From assembly GCF_015163655.1 (NCBI RefSeq), contig NZ_JADEUF010000008.1, forward strand, positions 1-60,948: a stretch of DNA of 60,948 bases, in the 5' to 3' direction. The position numbers and the translations under genes are program-made. Each line of letters opens with the position of its first letter. Within the stretch, counting starts at the first letter, position 1. Below are positions 19,779 through 29,927 of the stretch, one piece after another. The notes beneath the pieces were generated by a model. The model did no database searches, was not told the origin of the DNA, and worked only from the letters and a program-made list of their open reading frames with translations. The stretch is from Xenorhabdus griffiniae (GTDB lineage Bacteria; Pseudomonadota; Gammaproteobacteria; Enterobacterales; Enterobacteriaceae).

Positions 19779-21626
19779 GTGTTGAACCGTTATCCTTTGT
19801 GGAAGTATCTGATGCTGATCGCTGCGATCCTCATCGGTTTGCTTTATGCACTTCCCAACCTTTATGGTGAGGATCCGGCTGTACAAATCACTGGCGCGCG
19901 AGGTATTGCCGCCAGTGAAAAAACGCTGGACCAAGTCCGTAATGTTTTAGAAAAAGATCAAATCAAGAGCAAGTCTATTGCATTGGAAAATGGCGCAATC
20001 CTTGCTCGTTTCAGTAGCACTGATGTGCAGCTCCGTGCGCGTGAAGCGTTGGTTTCTGCACTGGGTGAACAGTATGTTGTGGCATTGAACCTCGCGCCTG
20101 CAACGCCTGTCTGGTTAAGAGCAGTCGGCGCTGAGCCGATGAAACTGGGGCTTGACCTGCGTGGTGGTGTTCATTTCTTGATGGAAGTGGATATGGAAAC
20201 CGCGCTGGGTAAATTGCAGGAACAGAATATTGATGGCCTGCGCTCTGAACTGCGTGAGCAAGGCATCCCTTATTCAACTATCCGCAAAACGGATAATTAT
20301 GGCGTCGAAGTTCGTTTCCGCGATAACGATGCACGCTCTAAAGCGGAAAGTTATCTTGAACCTCGTCACCGTGATTTGGTGTTCTCTAATGAAGCCAACA
20401 GCACGCTGAAAGTGGTGATGAGTGATGAGCGTCTGCGTGAAGCTCGTTCTTATGCAGTGCAGCAGAACATCACTATCTTGCGTAATCGTGTCAACCAATT
20501 GGGCGTTGCAGAACCTCTGGTTCAACGCCAAGGCGCAGATCGCATTGTGGTTGAACTGCCTGGTATTCAGGATACTGCCCGCGCAAAAGAAATTCTTGGG
20601 GCAACCGCAACACTGGAATTCCGTCTGGTCAATACCAATGTTGACCAAAATGTTGTGCAATATGGCCGTATTCCGGCTGATTCAGAAGTGAAATATACCC
20701 GTGATGGTAATCCGGTTGTACTGTACAAGCGCGTTATCCTGACGGGTGACCATATCACCGATTCGACTTCCAGTGCTGATGAGAATGGTTATCCACAGGT
20801 GAATATTTCCCTGGATAGCGCTGGCGGCACAGCCATGTCTAATTTCACCAAAGATAATCTGCACAAGCCAATGGCAACGTTGTTTGTGGAATATAAGGAC
20901 AGCGGCAAGAAAGATGCCAACGGTCGTGCGATTTTGGTTAAGCAAGAAGAAGTTATCAACATTGCTACGATTCAGTCACGCCTGGGTAACAGTTTCCGTA
21001 TTACCGGCATTAGTAATCCGACAGAAGCTCGTCAGTTATCACTGTTACTGCGGGCAGGGGCGTTGATTGCCCCCATCCAGATTGTAGAAGAGCGTACGAT
21101 TGGGCCAACTCTGGGTTTGCAGAATATTGAGCAGGGCCTTGAAGCGTGTTTGTGGGGGCTGATTGCTTCTGTCGTCTTTATGGTGATTTACTACCGCAAG
21201 TTTGGCCTGATTGCGAGTTCTGCGTTGCTGGCTAACCTGGTGCTGATCGTCGGTATTATGTCCCTGTTGCCGGGAGCGACTCTGACCATGCCGGGGATTG
21301 CGGGTATCGTCTTAACGCTTGCCGTCGCCGTGGATGCGAACGTATTGATCAACGAACGTATCAAAGAAGAATTGCGTAATGGCCGTACGGTACAGCAGGC
21401 AATTCACGAAGGCTATAAAGGAGCGTTCTCCAGTATCATCGATGCAAACCTGACTACGCTGATTACGGCTATTATTTTGTATGCAGTGGGTACTGGCTCT
21501 ATCAAGGGCTTCGCGATCACCACCAGTATTGGTGTGGCGACTTCAATGTTCACTGCTATTGTGGGAACACGTGCAATCGTGAACTTGCTGTATGGTGGCA
21601 AGCGTATCAATAAGTTGTCAATTTAA
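19779..21626 (+). CDS. secD: Protein translocase subunit SecD
   Basis: An RND-superfamily inner-membrane protein that uses the proton gradient to help pull exported proteins across. It has 615 residues: one N-terminal helix ([16 protein letters not shown]), a large periplasmic domain with [15 protein letters not shown] (D1 motif), and five C-terminal helices including [20 protein letters not shown] with the conserved acidic and Arg residues. The start is GTG, with AAGGGAA upstream. secF follows after ten bases. Confidence 0.97.
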   Translation: MLNRYPLWKYLMLIAAILIGLLYALPNLYGEDPAVQITGARGIAASEKTLDQVRNVLEKDQIKSKSIALENGAILARFSSTDVQLRAREALVSALGEQYVVALNLAPATPVWLRAVGAEPMKLGLDLRGGVHFLMEVDMETALGKLQEQNIDGLRSELREQGIPYSTIRKTDNYGVEVRFRDNDARSKAESYLEPRHRDLVFSNEANSTLKVVMSDERLREARSYAVQQNITILRNRVNQLGVAEPLVQRQGADRIVVELPGIQDTARAKEILGATATLEFRLVNTNVDQNVVQYGRIPADSEVKYTRDGNPVVLYKRVILTGDHITDSTSSADENGYPQVNISLDSAGGTAMSNFTKDNLHKPMATLFVEYKDSGKKDANGRAILVKQEEVINIATIQSRLGNSFRITGISNPTEARQLSLLLRAGALIAPIQIVEERTIGPTLGLQNIEQGLEACLWGLIASVVFMVIYYRKFGLIASSALLANLVLIVGIMSLLPGATLTMPGIAGIVLTLAVAVDANVLINERIKEELRNGRTVQQAIHEGYKGAFSSIIDANLTTLITAIILYAVGTGSIKGFAITTSIGVATSMFTAIVGTRAIVNLLYGGKRINKLSI

Positions 21627-21636
21627 GGAGCACGTT

Positions 21637-22605
21637 GTGGCACAGGATTATACTGTTGAACAATTAAACTATGGGCGTAAAGTTATCGACTTTATGCGCT
21701 GGGACAACGTTGCCTTTGGGATTTCGTTCCTGCTGTTGATCGCTTCCATCGTTATGATAAGCACTCGTGGTTTTAACTGGGGGCTTGATTTTACCGGTGG
21801 TACGGTCATTGAGGTGAAGCTGAGTCAACCTGCGGATTTGGACAAGATGCGTGCGAGCCTGAGCCAGAATGGTTTTGCTGATCCTCTTTTGCAAAATTTT
21901 GGCAGCAGCCGTGATGTTATGGTTCGTATGCCACCTGTGGCTGGTAATGCAGGGCAAGAGCTTGGCAATAAGATTATCTCGGTGATTAACCAGGATATTG
22001 ATAAAGATGCCAAGGTTAAACGTGTCGAATTCGTTGGCCCCAGTGTCGGGAATGAACTGGCACAAACCGGAGCGATGGCATTACTGGTTGCACTGATCTG
22101 TATCCTGATTTATGTCGGTTTCCGCTTTGAGTGGCGTCTGGCATTAGGGGCAGTTATTGCACTGGCGCATGACGTGATTATTACATTGGGTATTCTGTCG
22201 TTGTTCCACATCGAAATTGACCTGACTATTGTTGCGTCATTGATGTCCGTTATCGGTTATTCATTGAACGACAGCATCGTAGTGTCGGATCGTATCCGTG
22301 AGAACTTCCGTAAGATACGCCGTGGTACGTCGTATGAAATCACCAATATTTCCCTGACTCAGACTCTAAGCCGTACCATCATGACTTCCGCAACTACGTT
22401 GTTGGTTGTATTGATGCTGTATATTTTCGGTGGCGAAATGCTGAAGGGGTTCTCACTGGTCATGTTAATCGGTGTTTCTATCGGTACAATCTCTTCTATC
22501 TATGTTGCTTCTGCCCTGGCTTTGAAATTGGGTATGAAGCGTGACCACCTGATCCAGCAGAAAGTTGAGAAAGAAGGGGCAGATCAGCCCTCCATTCTTC
22601 CTTAA
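21637..22605 (+). CDS. secF: Protein translocase subunit SecF
   Basis: Partner of SecD, 322 residues from the GTG at 21637, which is preceded by AAGGAG and gives [15 protein letters not shown] as in E. coli. It has [11 protein letters not shown] in the periplasmic domain and [16 protein letters not shown] plus [20 protein letters not shown] in the membrane part. The C-terminus [11 protein letters not shown] is identical to that of E. coli. A strong terminator follows, closing the tgt-yajC-secD-secF unit. Confidence 0.97.
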   Translation: MAQDYTVEQLNYGRKVIDFMRWDNVAFGISFLLLIASIVMISTRGFNWGLDFTGGTVIEVKLSQPADLDKMRASLSQNGFADPLLQNFGSSRDVMVRMPPVAGNAGQELGNKIISVINQDIDKDAKVKRVEFVGPSVGNELAQTGAMALLVALICILIYVGFRFEWRLALGAVIALAHDVIITLGILSLFHIEIDLTIVASLMSVIGYSLNDSIVVSDRIRENFRKIRRGTSYEITNISLTQTLSRTIMTSATTLLVVLMLYIFGGEMLKGFSLVMLIGVSIGTISSIYVASALALKLGMKRDHLIQQKVEKEGADQPSILP

Positions 22606-22638
22606 TTATTTTGCATGATCGAGCATTGATATCGCTTA

Positions 22639-22673
22639 AACACCCTGTGAGTACTTACTGACAGGGTGTTTTT
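22639..22673 (+). terminator. Rho-independent terminator after secF
   Basis: AACACCCTGT and ACAGGGTGTT form a 10-bp stem with a 12-base loop, followed by TTT. Confidence 0.85.
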
Positions 22674-22727
22674 CGTCATCACTTCAAGGTAAACTGTTAT
22701 CCCTTCGGTTAACTGTCAGGAAACGAT

Positions 22728-23177
22728 ATGCATTGCCCATTTTGCGCAGCCGTTGATACTAAAGTTATTGATTCCCGTCTGGTAGGGGATGGCTCACAAG
22801 TGCGCCGTCGCCGTCAGTGCCTGGAATGTCATGAACGCTTCACGACGTTTGAAGTTGCAGAGCTGGTAATGCCACGAGTCATTAAAAGTGATGATATTCG
22901 AGAGCCTTTCGACGAAGAAAAATTGCGTCGTGGAATGCAGAAAGCACTGGAAAAACGTCCTGTCAGCTCTGATGATGTAGAAATGGCAATCAGTCACATT
23001 AAATCACAGGTACGGGCTACAGGAGAACGTGAAATTCCGTCCAAAATGATCGGAAACTTTGTCATGGATGCGCTGAAGAAACTTGATAAAGTGGCCTATA
23101 TCCGTTTTGCGTCTGTTTATCGCAGCTTTGAAGATGTTCGCGAATTCGGTGAAGAGATTGCCAGATTACAAGATTAA
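22728..23177 (+). CDS. nrdR: Ribonucleotide reductase transcriptional repressor NrdR
   Basis: A 149-residue regulator that senses ATP/dATP and represses the nrd operons. The N-terminal zinc ribbon is visible as [17 protein letters not shown] and [14 protein letters not shown], followed by the ATP-cone ([20 protein letters not shown]). Length and position before ribD match E. coli. Confidence 0.97.
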   Translation: MHCPFCAAVDTKVIDSRLVGDGSQVRRRRQCLECHERFTTFEVAELVMPRVIKSDDIREPFDEEKLRRGMQKALEKRPVSSDDVEMAISHIKSQVRATGEREIPSKMIGNFVMDALKKLDKVAYIRFASVYRSFEDVREFGEEIARLQD

Positions 23178-23220
23178 ACGCTGTTACTCTTACTAAAAAC
23201 CAGAACACTGATTAAACGCT

Positions 23221-24327
23221 ATGACACTTGATGAAATATATATGTCCAGAGCGCTGGAACTGGCGTATCAGGGGCGTTTTACAACATCCCCAAATCCGAA
23301 TGTAGGTTGCGTCATCGTTAAGGATGAGCAGGTAATCGGGGAGGGTTTTCATTTACGAGCGGGCGAACCTCACGCAGAAGTTTACGCTCTGCGTATGGCC
23401 GGTGAAAAAGCGAAAGGCGCTACGGCTTATGTTACCCTTGAACCATGCAGCCATCACGGTAAAACGCCCCCTTGTGCTGATGCTTTAATTGCCGCAGGTT
23501 TAAGCCGTGTTGTGGTAGCGATGCAAGATCCCAATCCTCAAGTTGCCGGGCGTGGTTTGTATAAATTGCAGCAGTCCGGAATTGCAGTTGAACATGGTTT
23601 AATGATGGAACAGGCGGAAACCTTGAATAAGGGATTTCTTAAACGTATGCGTACAGGATTTCCATACCTGCAATTGAAATTGGGCGCATCATTGGATGGT
23701 CGAACTGCGTTGGCATCAGGGGAAAGCAAGTGGATTACCTCACCGGAAGCCCGCCAGGATGTACAGAAACTACGGGCGCAGTGCAGTGCCATTTTGAGTT
23801 CCAGCGCAACGGTACTGGCAGATGATCCTTCCCTGACTGTCCGTTGGAATGAACTGGATGCTGAAACCCAAGCGGTTTATCCGCAAGAATGGCTTCGCCA
23901 ACCAATCCGTATCATTACAGATAGCCAAAACCGTGTAACTCCACAGCATCAAGTTGTCCAGCAATCAGGGGAATGTTGGTTAGCTCGTACTAAGCAAGAT
24001 CAGCAAAAATGGCCTGATAATACCGAACAGATTTTATTGCCAGAACATGGTGTTGGTGTTGATTTAGTGTTGCTGATGATGCAACTTGGAAAGCGTCAGG
24101 TAAATTCTGTGTGGGCGGAGTGTGGCCCTGCTTTGGCTGGAGCTTTGTTGTCGTTAGGGTTGGTCGATGAATTGATCCTGTATATCGCGCCTAAAATATT
24201 GGGAAATAGTGCCCGTGGATTGTTCGATATCCCTGAATTGCAAAAATTATCGGATGCTCCTGAATTTACTCTGTTTGATGTTCAACAGATTGGTCCTGAT
24301 GTGCGTCTTCGCTTACGGCCGTGTTAA
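23221..24327 (+). CDS. ribD: Bifunctional riboflavin deaminase/reductase RibD
   Basis: It performs two steps of riboflavin synthesis, deamination of the pyrimidine and reduction of the ribosyl side chain. It has 368 residues. The N-terminal cytidine-deaminase-like domain carries the zinc site HAEVYAL and PCSHHGKTPPC. The C-terminal reductase domain includes KLGASLDGRTALASGESKWI and ECGPALAGALL. It follows nrdR by 43 bases and precedes ribE. Confidence 0.97.
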   Translation: MTLDEIYMSRALELAYQGRFTTSPNPNVGCVIVKDEQVIGEGFHLRAGEPHAEVYALRMAGEKAKGATAYVTLEPCSHHGKTPPCADALIAAGLSRVVVAMQDPNPQVAGRGLYKLQQSGIAVEHGLMMEQAETLNKGFLKRMRTGFPYLQLKLGASLDGRTALASGESKWITSPEARQDVQKLRAQCSAILSSSATVLADDPSLTVRWNELDAETQAVYPQEWLRQPIRIITDSQNRVTPQHQVVQQSGECWLARTKQDQQKWPDNTEQILLPEHGVGVDLVLLMMQLGKRQVNSVWAECGPALAGALLSLGLVDELILYIAPKILGNSARGLFDIPELQKLSDAPEFTLFDVQQIGPDVRLRLRPC

Positions 24328-24414
24328 GTGTTTTGATTTTGGGATAGCCCTAAATCAAAAATAATGTGATAAGATCCGCGCCCCTGCGGATATGAATAAA
24401 GTATAAGGAAGGCT

Positions 24415-24885
24415 ATGAACGTAATCAAAGGTGTTGTTGCAGCTCCTGAAGCCCGCATTGCCATTGCAGTTGCCCGCTTTAACAACTTCATTAATGACAG
24501 CCTGCTGGAAGGGGCCGTTGATGCGTTAGAACGCATCGGCCAGGTTTCTTCAGACAATATCACCGTAGTATGGGTACCGGGTGCTTATGAACTGCCATTG
24601 ACGGTCAAAGCGTTGGCTGAGTCCCAAAAATATGATGCGGTTATCGCTTTAGGTACTGTTATCCGTGGCGGAACAGCCCATTTCGAATATGTTGCCGGCG
24701 AATGTAGTTCAGGCTTGTCCAGTGTGGCAATGTCAAGCAACATTCCTGTTACATTGGGTGTTCTGACAACAGAAAATATTGAACAGGCGATTGAACGCGC
24801 TGGAACTAAAGCGGGTAACAAAGGTGCGGAAGCTGCCTTGACCGCGTTGGAAATGATCAATGTAATCAAAGCCATTAAAGGCTGA
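24415..24885 (+). CDS. ribE: 6,7-dimethyl-8-ribityllumazine synthase
   Basis: It condenses ribityl-aminouracil with dihydroxybutanone phosphate, the penultimate riboflavin step. It has 156 residues forming the 60-mer/pentamer fold, with [48 protein letters not shown] and [18 protein letters not shown]. It is also called ribH. AAGGAAGG precedes the ATG. A small hairpin (24374-24391, ATCCGC/GCGGAT) lies in the gap from ribD, and nusB follows. Confidence 0.97.
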   Translation: MNVIKGVVAAPEARIAIAVARFNNFINDSLLEGAVDALERIGQVSSDNITVVWVPGAYELPLTVKALAESQKYDAVIALGTVIRGGTAHFEYVAGECSSGLSSVAMSSNIPVTLGVLTTENIEQAIERAGTKAGNKGAEAALTALEMINVIKAIKG

Positions 24886-24914
24886 ATTTTTTAGTTTTAA
24901 TTAAGGGGAATTTT

Positions 24915-25331
24915 GTGAAACCTGCTGCTCGTCGTCGTGCTCGTGAGTGTGCTGTTCAGGCAATTTATTCATGGCAATTATCCAAAAACAGCATTGCTGA
25001 TGTTGAATTGCAGTTTCTGTCAGAGCAGGACGTAACCGGTGTTGATGTCACCTATTTTCGTGAATTGCTGTCCGGGGTAGCAGTCAATGCTACAAAATTG
25101 GATGCCTTGATGGCGCCTTATCTTTCCCGCCAGCTCGAAGAGTTAGGTCAGGTAGAAAAAGCCATCTTGCGCGTTGCGATGTTTGAACTAAGCTTTCGTG
25201 ATGATGTCCCCTACAAAGTGGCTATTAATGAAGGTATCGAACTGGCAAAAACGTTTGGTGCTGAAGATAGCCATAAATTCGTGAATGGGGTGTTGGATAA
25301 AGCTGGCCCAGCAGCACGTAAGAAAAAGTGA
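24915..25331 (+). CDS. nusB: Transcription antitermination factor NusB
   Basis: An all-helical RNA-binding protein that joins NusE, NusA and NusG at boxA for rRNA antitermination. It has 138 residues. The basic N-terminus [20 protein letters not shown] contacts RNA, and [19 protein letters not shown] with FVNGVLDK form the C-terminal core. The GTG start at 24915 follows AAGGGG. Confidence 0.96.
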   Translation: MKPAARRRARECAVQAIYSWQLSKNSIADVELQFLSEQDVTGVDVTYFRELLSGVAVNATKLDALMAPYLSRQLEELGQVEKAILRVAMFELSFRDDVPYKVAINEGIELAKTFGAEDSHKFVNGVLDKAGPAARKKK

Positions 25332-25371
25332 TTGCTTGCCAGGAGTTCCCCATTATAACTCAATGATTTTA

Positions 25372-25401
25372 CACATGAGGCCGGAAATCCGGCCTCATGT
25401 G
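25372..25401. terminator. Perfect 13-bp hairpin between nusB and thiL
   Basis: CACATGAGGCCGG and CCGGCCTCATGTG pair with a 4-base loop. There is no clear T-tract on the plus strand, so it may terminate nusB or be processed within a nusB-thiL message. Confidence 0.6.
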
Positions 25402-25432
25402 CTCATTGTTGGTCACTTTTTGGAATTCTATT

Positions 25433-26479
25433 ATGGCATGTGGTGAATTTGACCTCATTGCACGTTACTTCAATCGCCCTCTTAGCCGCCGACGTGATGT
25501 AAGCCTAGGGATTGGTGATGATTGTGCACTGATGACCGTTGCGGATAAGCAAGAATTAGCGGTAACAACGGATACGCTGGTGGCTGGTGTCCATTTCCTC
25601 CCTGATATCTCACCAGAAGATTTGGCTTATAAAGCACTGGCTGTCAATATCAGTGACTTGGCCGCCGTTGGGGCAGATCCTGCCTGGGCATCGTTGGCGT
25701 TAACGTTGCCTGACGTCAATGAGGATTGGTTAAAACGATTTAGTGATAGCCTGTTTGAACAACTGAACTATTACGGTATGCAGTTGATTGGGGGAGATAC
25801 AACAAAAGGCCCCATGAGTTTGACGCTAACCGTACATGGACTGGTGCCGGCTGGCAGGGCGTTACGTCGTGCTGGTGCGAAGAACGGTGATTGGATTTAT
25901 GTCACCGGAACACTGGGTGATAGTGCCGCAGGGCTTGCCTTGTTGCAAGAGCATCTGACCGTGGAAGATCCTGCTATCCACCATTGGTTGGTTAAGCGCC
26001 ATCTCCGTCCACAACCACGCGTTTTACAAGGACAGGCGCTGCGTGATCTGGCTTCTTCCGCGATTGATCTGTCGGATGGGTTGATTTCTGATCTCAACCA
26101 TATTCTGACAGCCAGTCAATGCGGTGCGCGTATTAATCTGGATGCACTGCCGTATTCGGAAGCGATGCAGCAATATATTCCCGCTGAGCAGGCGTTGAAA
26201 TGGGCGCTGAGTGGTGGAGAAGATTATGAGTTGTGTTTCACAGTACCTGAGCTTAACCGTGGTGCGTTAAATATGGCATTGGCCCATTCAGGGGCAAGTT
26301 TCTGCTGTATTGGGCAAATCAGACCTGAATCAGAAGGCATCCGCTATTTTAACAATAACGAAGAAATTGAGCTGGATCTGAACGGCTTTGACCACTTTAA
26401 AACGGATGAAAAACCGGTCGTACCTTGTCCGGCTGCACACCAGGAAGAAAACGATCAAACGGAGGGAACGCATGGATGA
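25433..26479 (+). CDS. thiL: Thiamine-monophosphate kinase ThiL
   Basis: It makes thiamine diphosphate from thiamine monophosphate and ATP. It starts at the ATG at 25433 ([13 protein letters not shown]), as in E. coli. Motifs are [30 protein letters not shown] and [13 protein letters not shown]. It has 348 residues, with a C-terminal tail of about 20 residues beyond the E. coli end (after GFDHFKT), rich in Pro, Glu and His. The tail overlaps the pgpA start by eight bases, so the two genes are translationally linked. Confidence 0.96.
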   Translation: MACGEFDLIARYFNRPLSRRRDVSLGIGDDCALMTVADKQELAVTTDTLVAGVHFLPDISPEDLAYKALAVNISDLAAVGADPAWASLALTLPDVNEDWLKRFSDSLFEQLNYYGMQLIGGDTTKGPMSLTLTVHGLVPAGRALRRAGAKNGDWIYVTGTLGDSAAGLALLQEHLTVEDPAIHHWLVKRHLRPQPRVLQGQALRDLASSAIDLSDGLISDLNHILTASQCGARINLDALPYSEAMQQYIPAEQALKWALSGGEDYELCFTVPELNRGALNMALAHSGASFCCIGQIRPESEGIRYFNNNEEIELDLNGFDHFKTDEKPVVPCPAAHQEENDQTEGTHG

Positions 26480-26972
26480 CGCAAAACGCCACTTAAAAAT
26501 GAGTAATCCGTGGCATTTATTAGCTACGGGATTTGGTAGTGGCTTATCGCCGATTATTCCGGGCACAATGGGTTCAGTGGCAGCGATCCCTTTCTGGTTA
26601 CTGTTGGCGCAGCTACCGACATGGGGAATCTGGTTGGTTATTGTGTTGGGAACCGTCATTGGCTGTGTGATTTGCCAGAAAGCTGCCGATGCCATGAATG
26701 TGGAAGATCCTGGTTGTGTCGTTTGGGATGAATTCATCGGAATGTGGATCACACTGATGGCGATCCCTGTACTCAACTGGCAATGGGTTTTGGTTGGCTT
26801 TGTGGTATTCCGCATTTTTGATATGTGGAAACCGTGGCCGATCCGCTGGTTTGACCGCTATGTGAAAGGTGGTGTTGGCATCATGCTGGATGACATTATC
26901 GCGGCAATCTTTGCGGTTGTTGTCATCTGGTTACTGAATTTCTACCAACTATTACCTCTCTATACGCATTAA
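26472..26972 (+). CDS. pgpA: Phosphatidylglycerophosphatase A
   Basis: An inner-membrane phosphatase that makes phosphatidylglycerol. It has 166 residues from the ATG at 26472 ([20 protein letters not shown]), with the active-site region [15 protein letters not shown] and [12 protein letters not shown], and several hydrophobic helices. The GGAGGG just upstream supports the start. The last codons (Tyr-Thr-His-stop) lie inside a family 1 repeat that begins at 26961, so the repeat fixes where the protein ends. Confidence 0.96.
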   Translation: MDDAKRHLKMSNPWHLLATGFGSGLSPIIPGTMGSVAAIPFWLLLAQLPTWGIWLVIVLGTVIGCVICQKAADAMNVEDPGCVVWDEFIGMWITLMAIPVLNWQWVLVGFVVFRIFDMWKPWPIRWFDRYVKGGVGIMLDDIIAAIFAVVVIWLLNFYQLLPLYTH

Positions 26973-27030
26973 ACTTCAAGTTGCAATTTACAACACGATA
27001 TCACACGCATCTTGAAGTTAGATTGGTATA
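26961..27030. repeat. Family 1 repeat lacking the central hairpin
   Basis: A 70-bp copy in the orientation of 42029-42133, starting TATACGCATTAAACTTCAAG and ending GATTGGTATA. Compared with that copy it lacks about 35 bases carrying the CCCCGC/GCGGGG hairpin, while the flanking arms are retained. It contains the pgpA stop codon (26970-26972). Confidence 0.88.
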
Positions 27031-27036
27031 AATTAA

Positions 27037-27061
27037 ATAGCCACTGAATCCCAGTGGCTAT
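27037..27061. terminator. Terminator between convergent pgpA and pcp
   Basis: ATAGCCACTG and CAGTGGCTAT form a 10-bp stem with a 5-base loop. TCTTTT follows on the plus strand and an A/T-rich run on the minus strand. Confidence 0.8.
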
Positions 27062-27065
27062 CTTT

Positions 27066-27728
27066 TCAGCTTGTTGTTCCGCCAGTGATGGTCATGTCTT
27101 TTTCATGCTTCAATGTTGACTCAATAGCGATTTTCAAGGCTGTTGTCATCATTTCTACAGCCATACTTGGCGCACCAGAATGTTTTGTTGCCTGTTCAGG
27201 CAAATAAGGGACATGGATAAAGCCACCCCGCACAGCAGGAAACCGTTGGTTCAAATAATGCAGCAAACCGTACATAACATGATTGCAGACGAAGGTTCCC
27301 GCAGTTTGGGAGACTTTGGCGGGAATTCCTGCATTATTTAATTCATTAGCAATAGCCTTAATGGGCAAGGTAGAAAAATAAGCCGTAGGACCACCGGCAA
27401 TGACAAGGGTATCAATGGGTTGTTGGCCTGCATTATCAGGAATACGGGCATCGTTAACATTGATTGCGACACGTTCCACGCTGATATGTGGCCTGTTTCC
27501 AGCTTCCCCAACTGAAATCACTACTTCTGGTTTGACGCGTCCAATTGCCGCATAGAGCTGTTCCAGAGAAGTATCGAAAACGCAAGGCAGTTGGCGAACT
27601 TCAATATTTGCTCCCGCGATTTGACATCCCTGCAATGGCCTAACGGCTTCCCATGATGAATTGATAGTTTCACTATCGAAAGGCTCGAAAGCAGTGACGA
27701 GAATGGTTTTTATGGAAGTAGCTTTCAT
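27066..27728 (-). CDS. pcp: Pyroglutamyl-peptidase I (pyrrolidone-carboxylate peptidase)
   Basis: A cytoplasmic cysteine peptidase that removes N-terminal 5-oxoproline from peptides. It has 220 residues. The family motifs are ILVTAFEPFDSETINSSWE at the N-terminus, the glutamate in SVGEAGNRP, the nucleophile cysteine in GTFVCNHVMYGLLHYL, and the histidine in GGFIHVPYLPEQ. It is the last gene of a three-gene unit with two putative 5-oxoproline transporter subunits. The context suggests release and handling of pyroglutamate. Confidence 0.96.
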   Translation of the reverse strand: MKATSIKTILVTAFEPFDSETINSSWEAVRPLQGCQIAGANIEVRQLPCVFDTSLEQLYAAIGRVKPEVVISVGEAGNRPHISVERVAINVNDARIPDNAGQQPIDTLVIAGGPTAYFSTLPIKAIANELNNAGIPAKVSQTAGTFVCNHVMYGLLHYLNQRFPAVRGGFIHVPYLPEQATKHSGAPSMAVEMMTTALKIAIESTLKHEKDMTITGGTTS

Positions 27729-27748
27729 AACGGTTCATTGTTGTTATT

Positions 27749-28765
27749 TTATAAGAAGAGTAGAAAATAGAGCAGGAATACATTGGTAAGTAGTAAGGCA
27801 CATCCTGTAGGGATTTGTGCTTTGATAACGGCATTGCGGTCAGGCAATTCTAACAGGGCAACAGGGACGAGATTAAAATTTGCCGCCATGGGTGTCATCA
27901 ACGTACCGCAATAGCCGGAGAACATACCAATGGCAGCCATAACGGCAGGATTGCCGCCGTGCTGTAAGATCAAAATGGGAATGCCAATACCGGCAGTAAC
28001 GATGGGAAAAGCCGCGAAAGCATTTCCCATAACCATGGTCAGCAGAGCCATACCAAATACGTACGCTATCACGGCGATAAAACGATTATCGACAGCGACA
28101 TAACTTTCGGTCAGGTGGGAAATTACCGTGCCGATACCGGCAGTCGTAAACAGCAATCCGAGCGTAGCCAGAAGTTGTGGCAGGATGAAGACGCAACCAA
28201 TGGAGTCCAGCAGACGGCGAGTCTCCTGTATTGACTGTGTTATGACATCACGGCTTATGCGTAATGCTATAACCAATCCTAGCAGGCAGCCGAGAGTAAT
28301 TGAAAAGAGAGTCACCAGCGTTGAATGATTTCCCTCACCAAAGACGGCTTGTTGTAAGCCTGGAATGTGGTCAAACATCAACACACCAATCATGGTGACA
28401 ACGGGGATCAGTAGGACGGGAAAAAATAGTTGATTGCCAAGACGATCAGCGCTTTCCCGCTGTTGTTTTGGGGTACGTTGATGATAATTTCCCAGCTGAA
28501 CTCCACCAAATCCTGCCAATAGTGCCATAAGAATGACCAGCACACCGATACTAATATAGGCAATTCTTTGGGCTTGGGCTTCATCGCTGATCCAGACAGC
28601 TACTATATGATGACTCCATTTCCCCACCAGAAAGATCAAACCGTAAAGCGCCCAGAATAGACCGGTAGTTAAACGGCGGGGATTTGCTTTATCATGCCAT
28701 GACATGATAGCGACAGCCAGCAAGAGCACTCCTGCCAGTACGTAGAGATACTGTAATTGAAACAT
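27749..28765 (-). CDS. DUF979-family membrane protein, putative 5-oxoproline transporter subunit
   Basis: A 338-residue inner-membrane protein with about nine hydrophobic segments, for example LYVLAGVLLLAVAIMSW and ISIGVLVILMALLAGFGGV. It includes the family-type stretch GNAFAAFPIVTAGIGIPIL and FSGYCGTLMTPMAANFNLVP. Its start codon shares one base with the stop of the DUF969 gene (TAATG), indicating coupled translation. Together with pcp 20 bases downstream, this matches the DUF969-DUF979-pcp arrangement described as a 5-oxoproline transport and peptidase unit. Transport of 5-oxoproline is from family annotation, not from the sequence. Confidence 0.85.
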   Translation of the reverse strand: MFQLQYLYVLAGVLLLAVAIMSWHDKANPRRLTTGLFWALYGLIFLVGKWSHHIVAVWISDEAQAQRIAYISIGVLVILMALLAGFGGVQLGNYHQRTPKQQRESADRLGNQLFFPVLLIPVVTMIGVLMFDHIPGLQQAVFGEGNHSTLVTLFSITLGCLLGLVIALRISRDVITQSIQETRRLLDSIGCVFILPQLLATLGLLFTTAGIGTVISHLTESYVAVDNRFIAVIAYVFGMALLTMVMGNAFAAFPIVTAGIGIPILILQHGGNPAVMAAIGMFSGYCGTLMTPMAANFNLVPVALLELPDRNAVIKAQIPTGCALLLTNVFLLYFLLFL

Positions 28766-29493
28766 TATTTCTCCTCCTTGCTGTGCAGTTTGGTGTGATT
28801 CAAGGCATTCAGTTCGTTGGCAATACGATAATCAAGGCGATATAACCGAACTGAATGGATGAGAAAAGCACAAATGGCAGTAGGGATCCCCCAGAGAGCG
28901 ATATGCAGTGGTTCGGTGTGAATACCCCCTGATTCCAGCATGAAATTGTGCATAAAGATAATTGCCCCGAAGGCGACAAAAATATCTTCCCCAAAGAATA
29001 GACCGGTATTATCCGTTGCTGCGGACATCGCGCGAATGCGATGACGAACTGAATCTGGCAACTCACCATATTGATTTTCAGCCGCCCCTTCTGCCATCGG
29101 AGCTAAGAGGGGACGAACCATTTGCGGGTGTCCGCCTAAACTGGTTAAACCTAATGCGGCAGAGATTTCTCGTATAAACAGATAGACAATCAATAAACGT
29201 CCAGTGGTCGCCATTTTGATATGAGCAATGGATTTCTGAGCCTGTTCTTTTAGACCGTGCCTTTCTAATAGGCCAATGATAACTAAAGGAAACAGAAGAG
29301 TCAGGGTTAAATTTAGGGTACTAATAAACCCTGAACCTAGCTTCTCCAAAATATCGGTTATCGGCATGTGAGCAGCCAATCCCGTAACAAGGCCAGCGAC
29401 GGTGACGACCAGAACCGGATTAAATCTGATGACAAAACCGATGATGATGACGGCGATCCCGATTAGGGGCCAGAAGTTGATGGTTTGCTGCAT
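28765..29493 (-). CDS. DUF969-family membrane protein, putative 5-oxoproline transporter subunit
   Basis: A 242-residue integral membrane protein, first of the DUF969-DUF979-pcp unit. Hydrophobic segments include FWPLIGIAVIIIGFVIRF, LVVTVAGLVTGLAAHMP and LTLTLLFPLVIIGLLER. Conserved-looking polar motifs lie between them: SAALGLTSLGGHPQMVRPLL and AMSAATDNTGLFFGEDIFV. The size and ATDN motif fit DUF969. The promoter should lie in the 29494-29775 gap, which is A+T-rich and otherwise featureless. Confidence 0.85.
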   Translation of the reverse strand: MQQTINFWPLIGIAVIIIGFVIRFNPVLVVTVAGLVTGLAAHMPITDILEKLGSGFISTLNLTLTLLFPLVIIGLLERHGLKEQAQKSIAHIKMATTGRLLIVYLFIREISAALGLTSLGGHPQMVRPLLAPMAEGAAENQYGELPDSVRHRIRAMSAATDNTGLFFGEDIFVAFGAIIFMHNFMLESGGIHTEPLHIALWGIPTAICAFLIHSVRLYRLDYRIANELNALNHTKLHSKEEK

Positions 29494-29775
29494 ATTTTAT
29501 TCCCCATGAATAAATGCATTGTTGTTTTATTGTGGGTTTAGGTTGTGTTTATTGTTAATTTATTGTTTTCATATTGTTGAACAACAAATAAACTTCGATT
29601 AACAAATAAGCAAATAAAATTCGCAATGGATTGCAAAAGTGGAATGTAGATCACTTCTTGGATGAAAAAGCGTTTATTGGATGAGAAGATTTTGCTAATC
29701 GGATTGGAAACCAAAAGGGATAAAAGCGATATCTGATACCAGACGGGTGTTAAATATCGGCACTAACGTGGTTAC

Positions 29776-29881
29776 TATACCAATCTGACTTCAAGATACG
29801 TGTGATGTCTCCCCCGCGGAGCGGGGAGACATCAAGTTTCATAGCGTGTTGTAAATTGCAACTTGAAGTTTAATGCGTATA
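29776..29881. repeat. Family 1 palindromic repeat
   Basis: A 106-bp copy reading TATACCAATCTGACTTCAAG at the left, a central CTCCCCCGC/GCGGGGAG hairpin, and TTGCAACTTGAAGTTTAATG then CGTATA at the right. It lies 47 bases beyond the stop of the MFS gene, between that cluster and the 5-oxoproline unit. Confidence 0.9.
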
Positions 29882-29927
29882 TAACTATTGTGCTTTTAAA
29901 AAATACTGATTATGTAATTTGCAATAG

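Noticed and set aside
24374-24391. Hairpin before ribE as an FMN riboswitch
   Set aside because: The gap is only 87 bases and has none of the conserved FMN-element sequence; it is a simple 6-bp stem.
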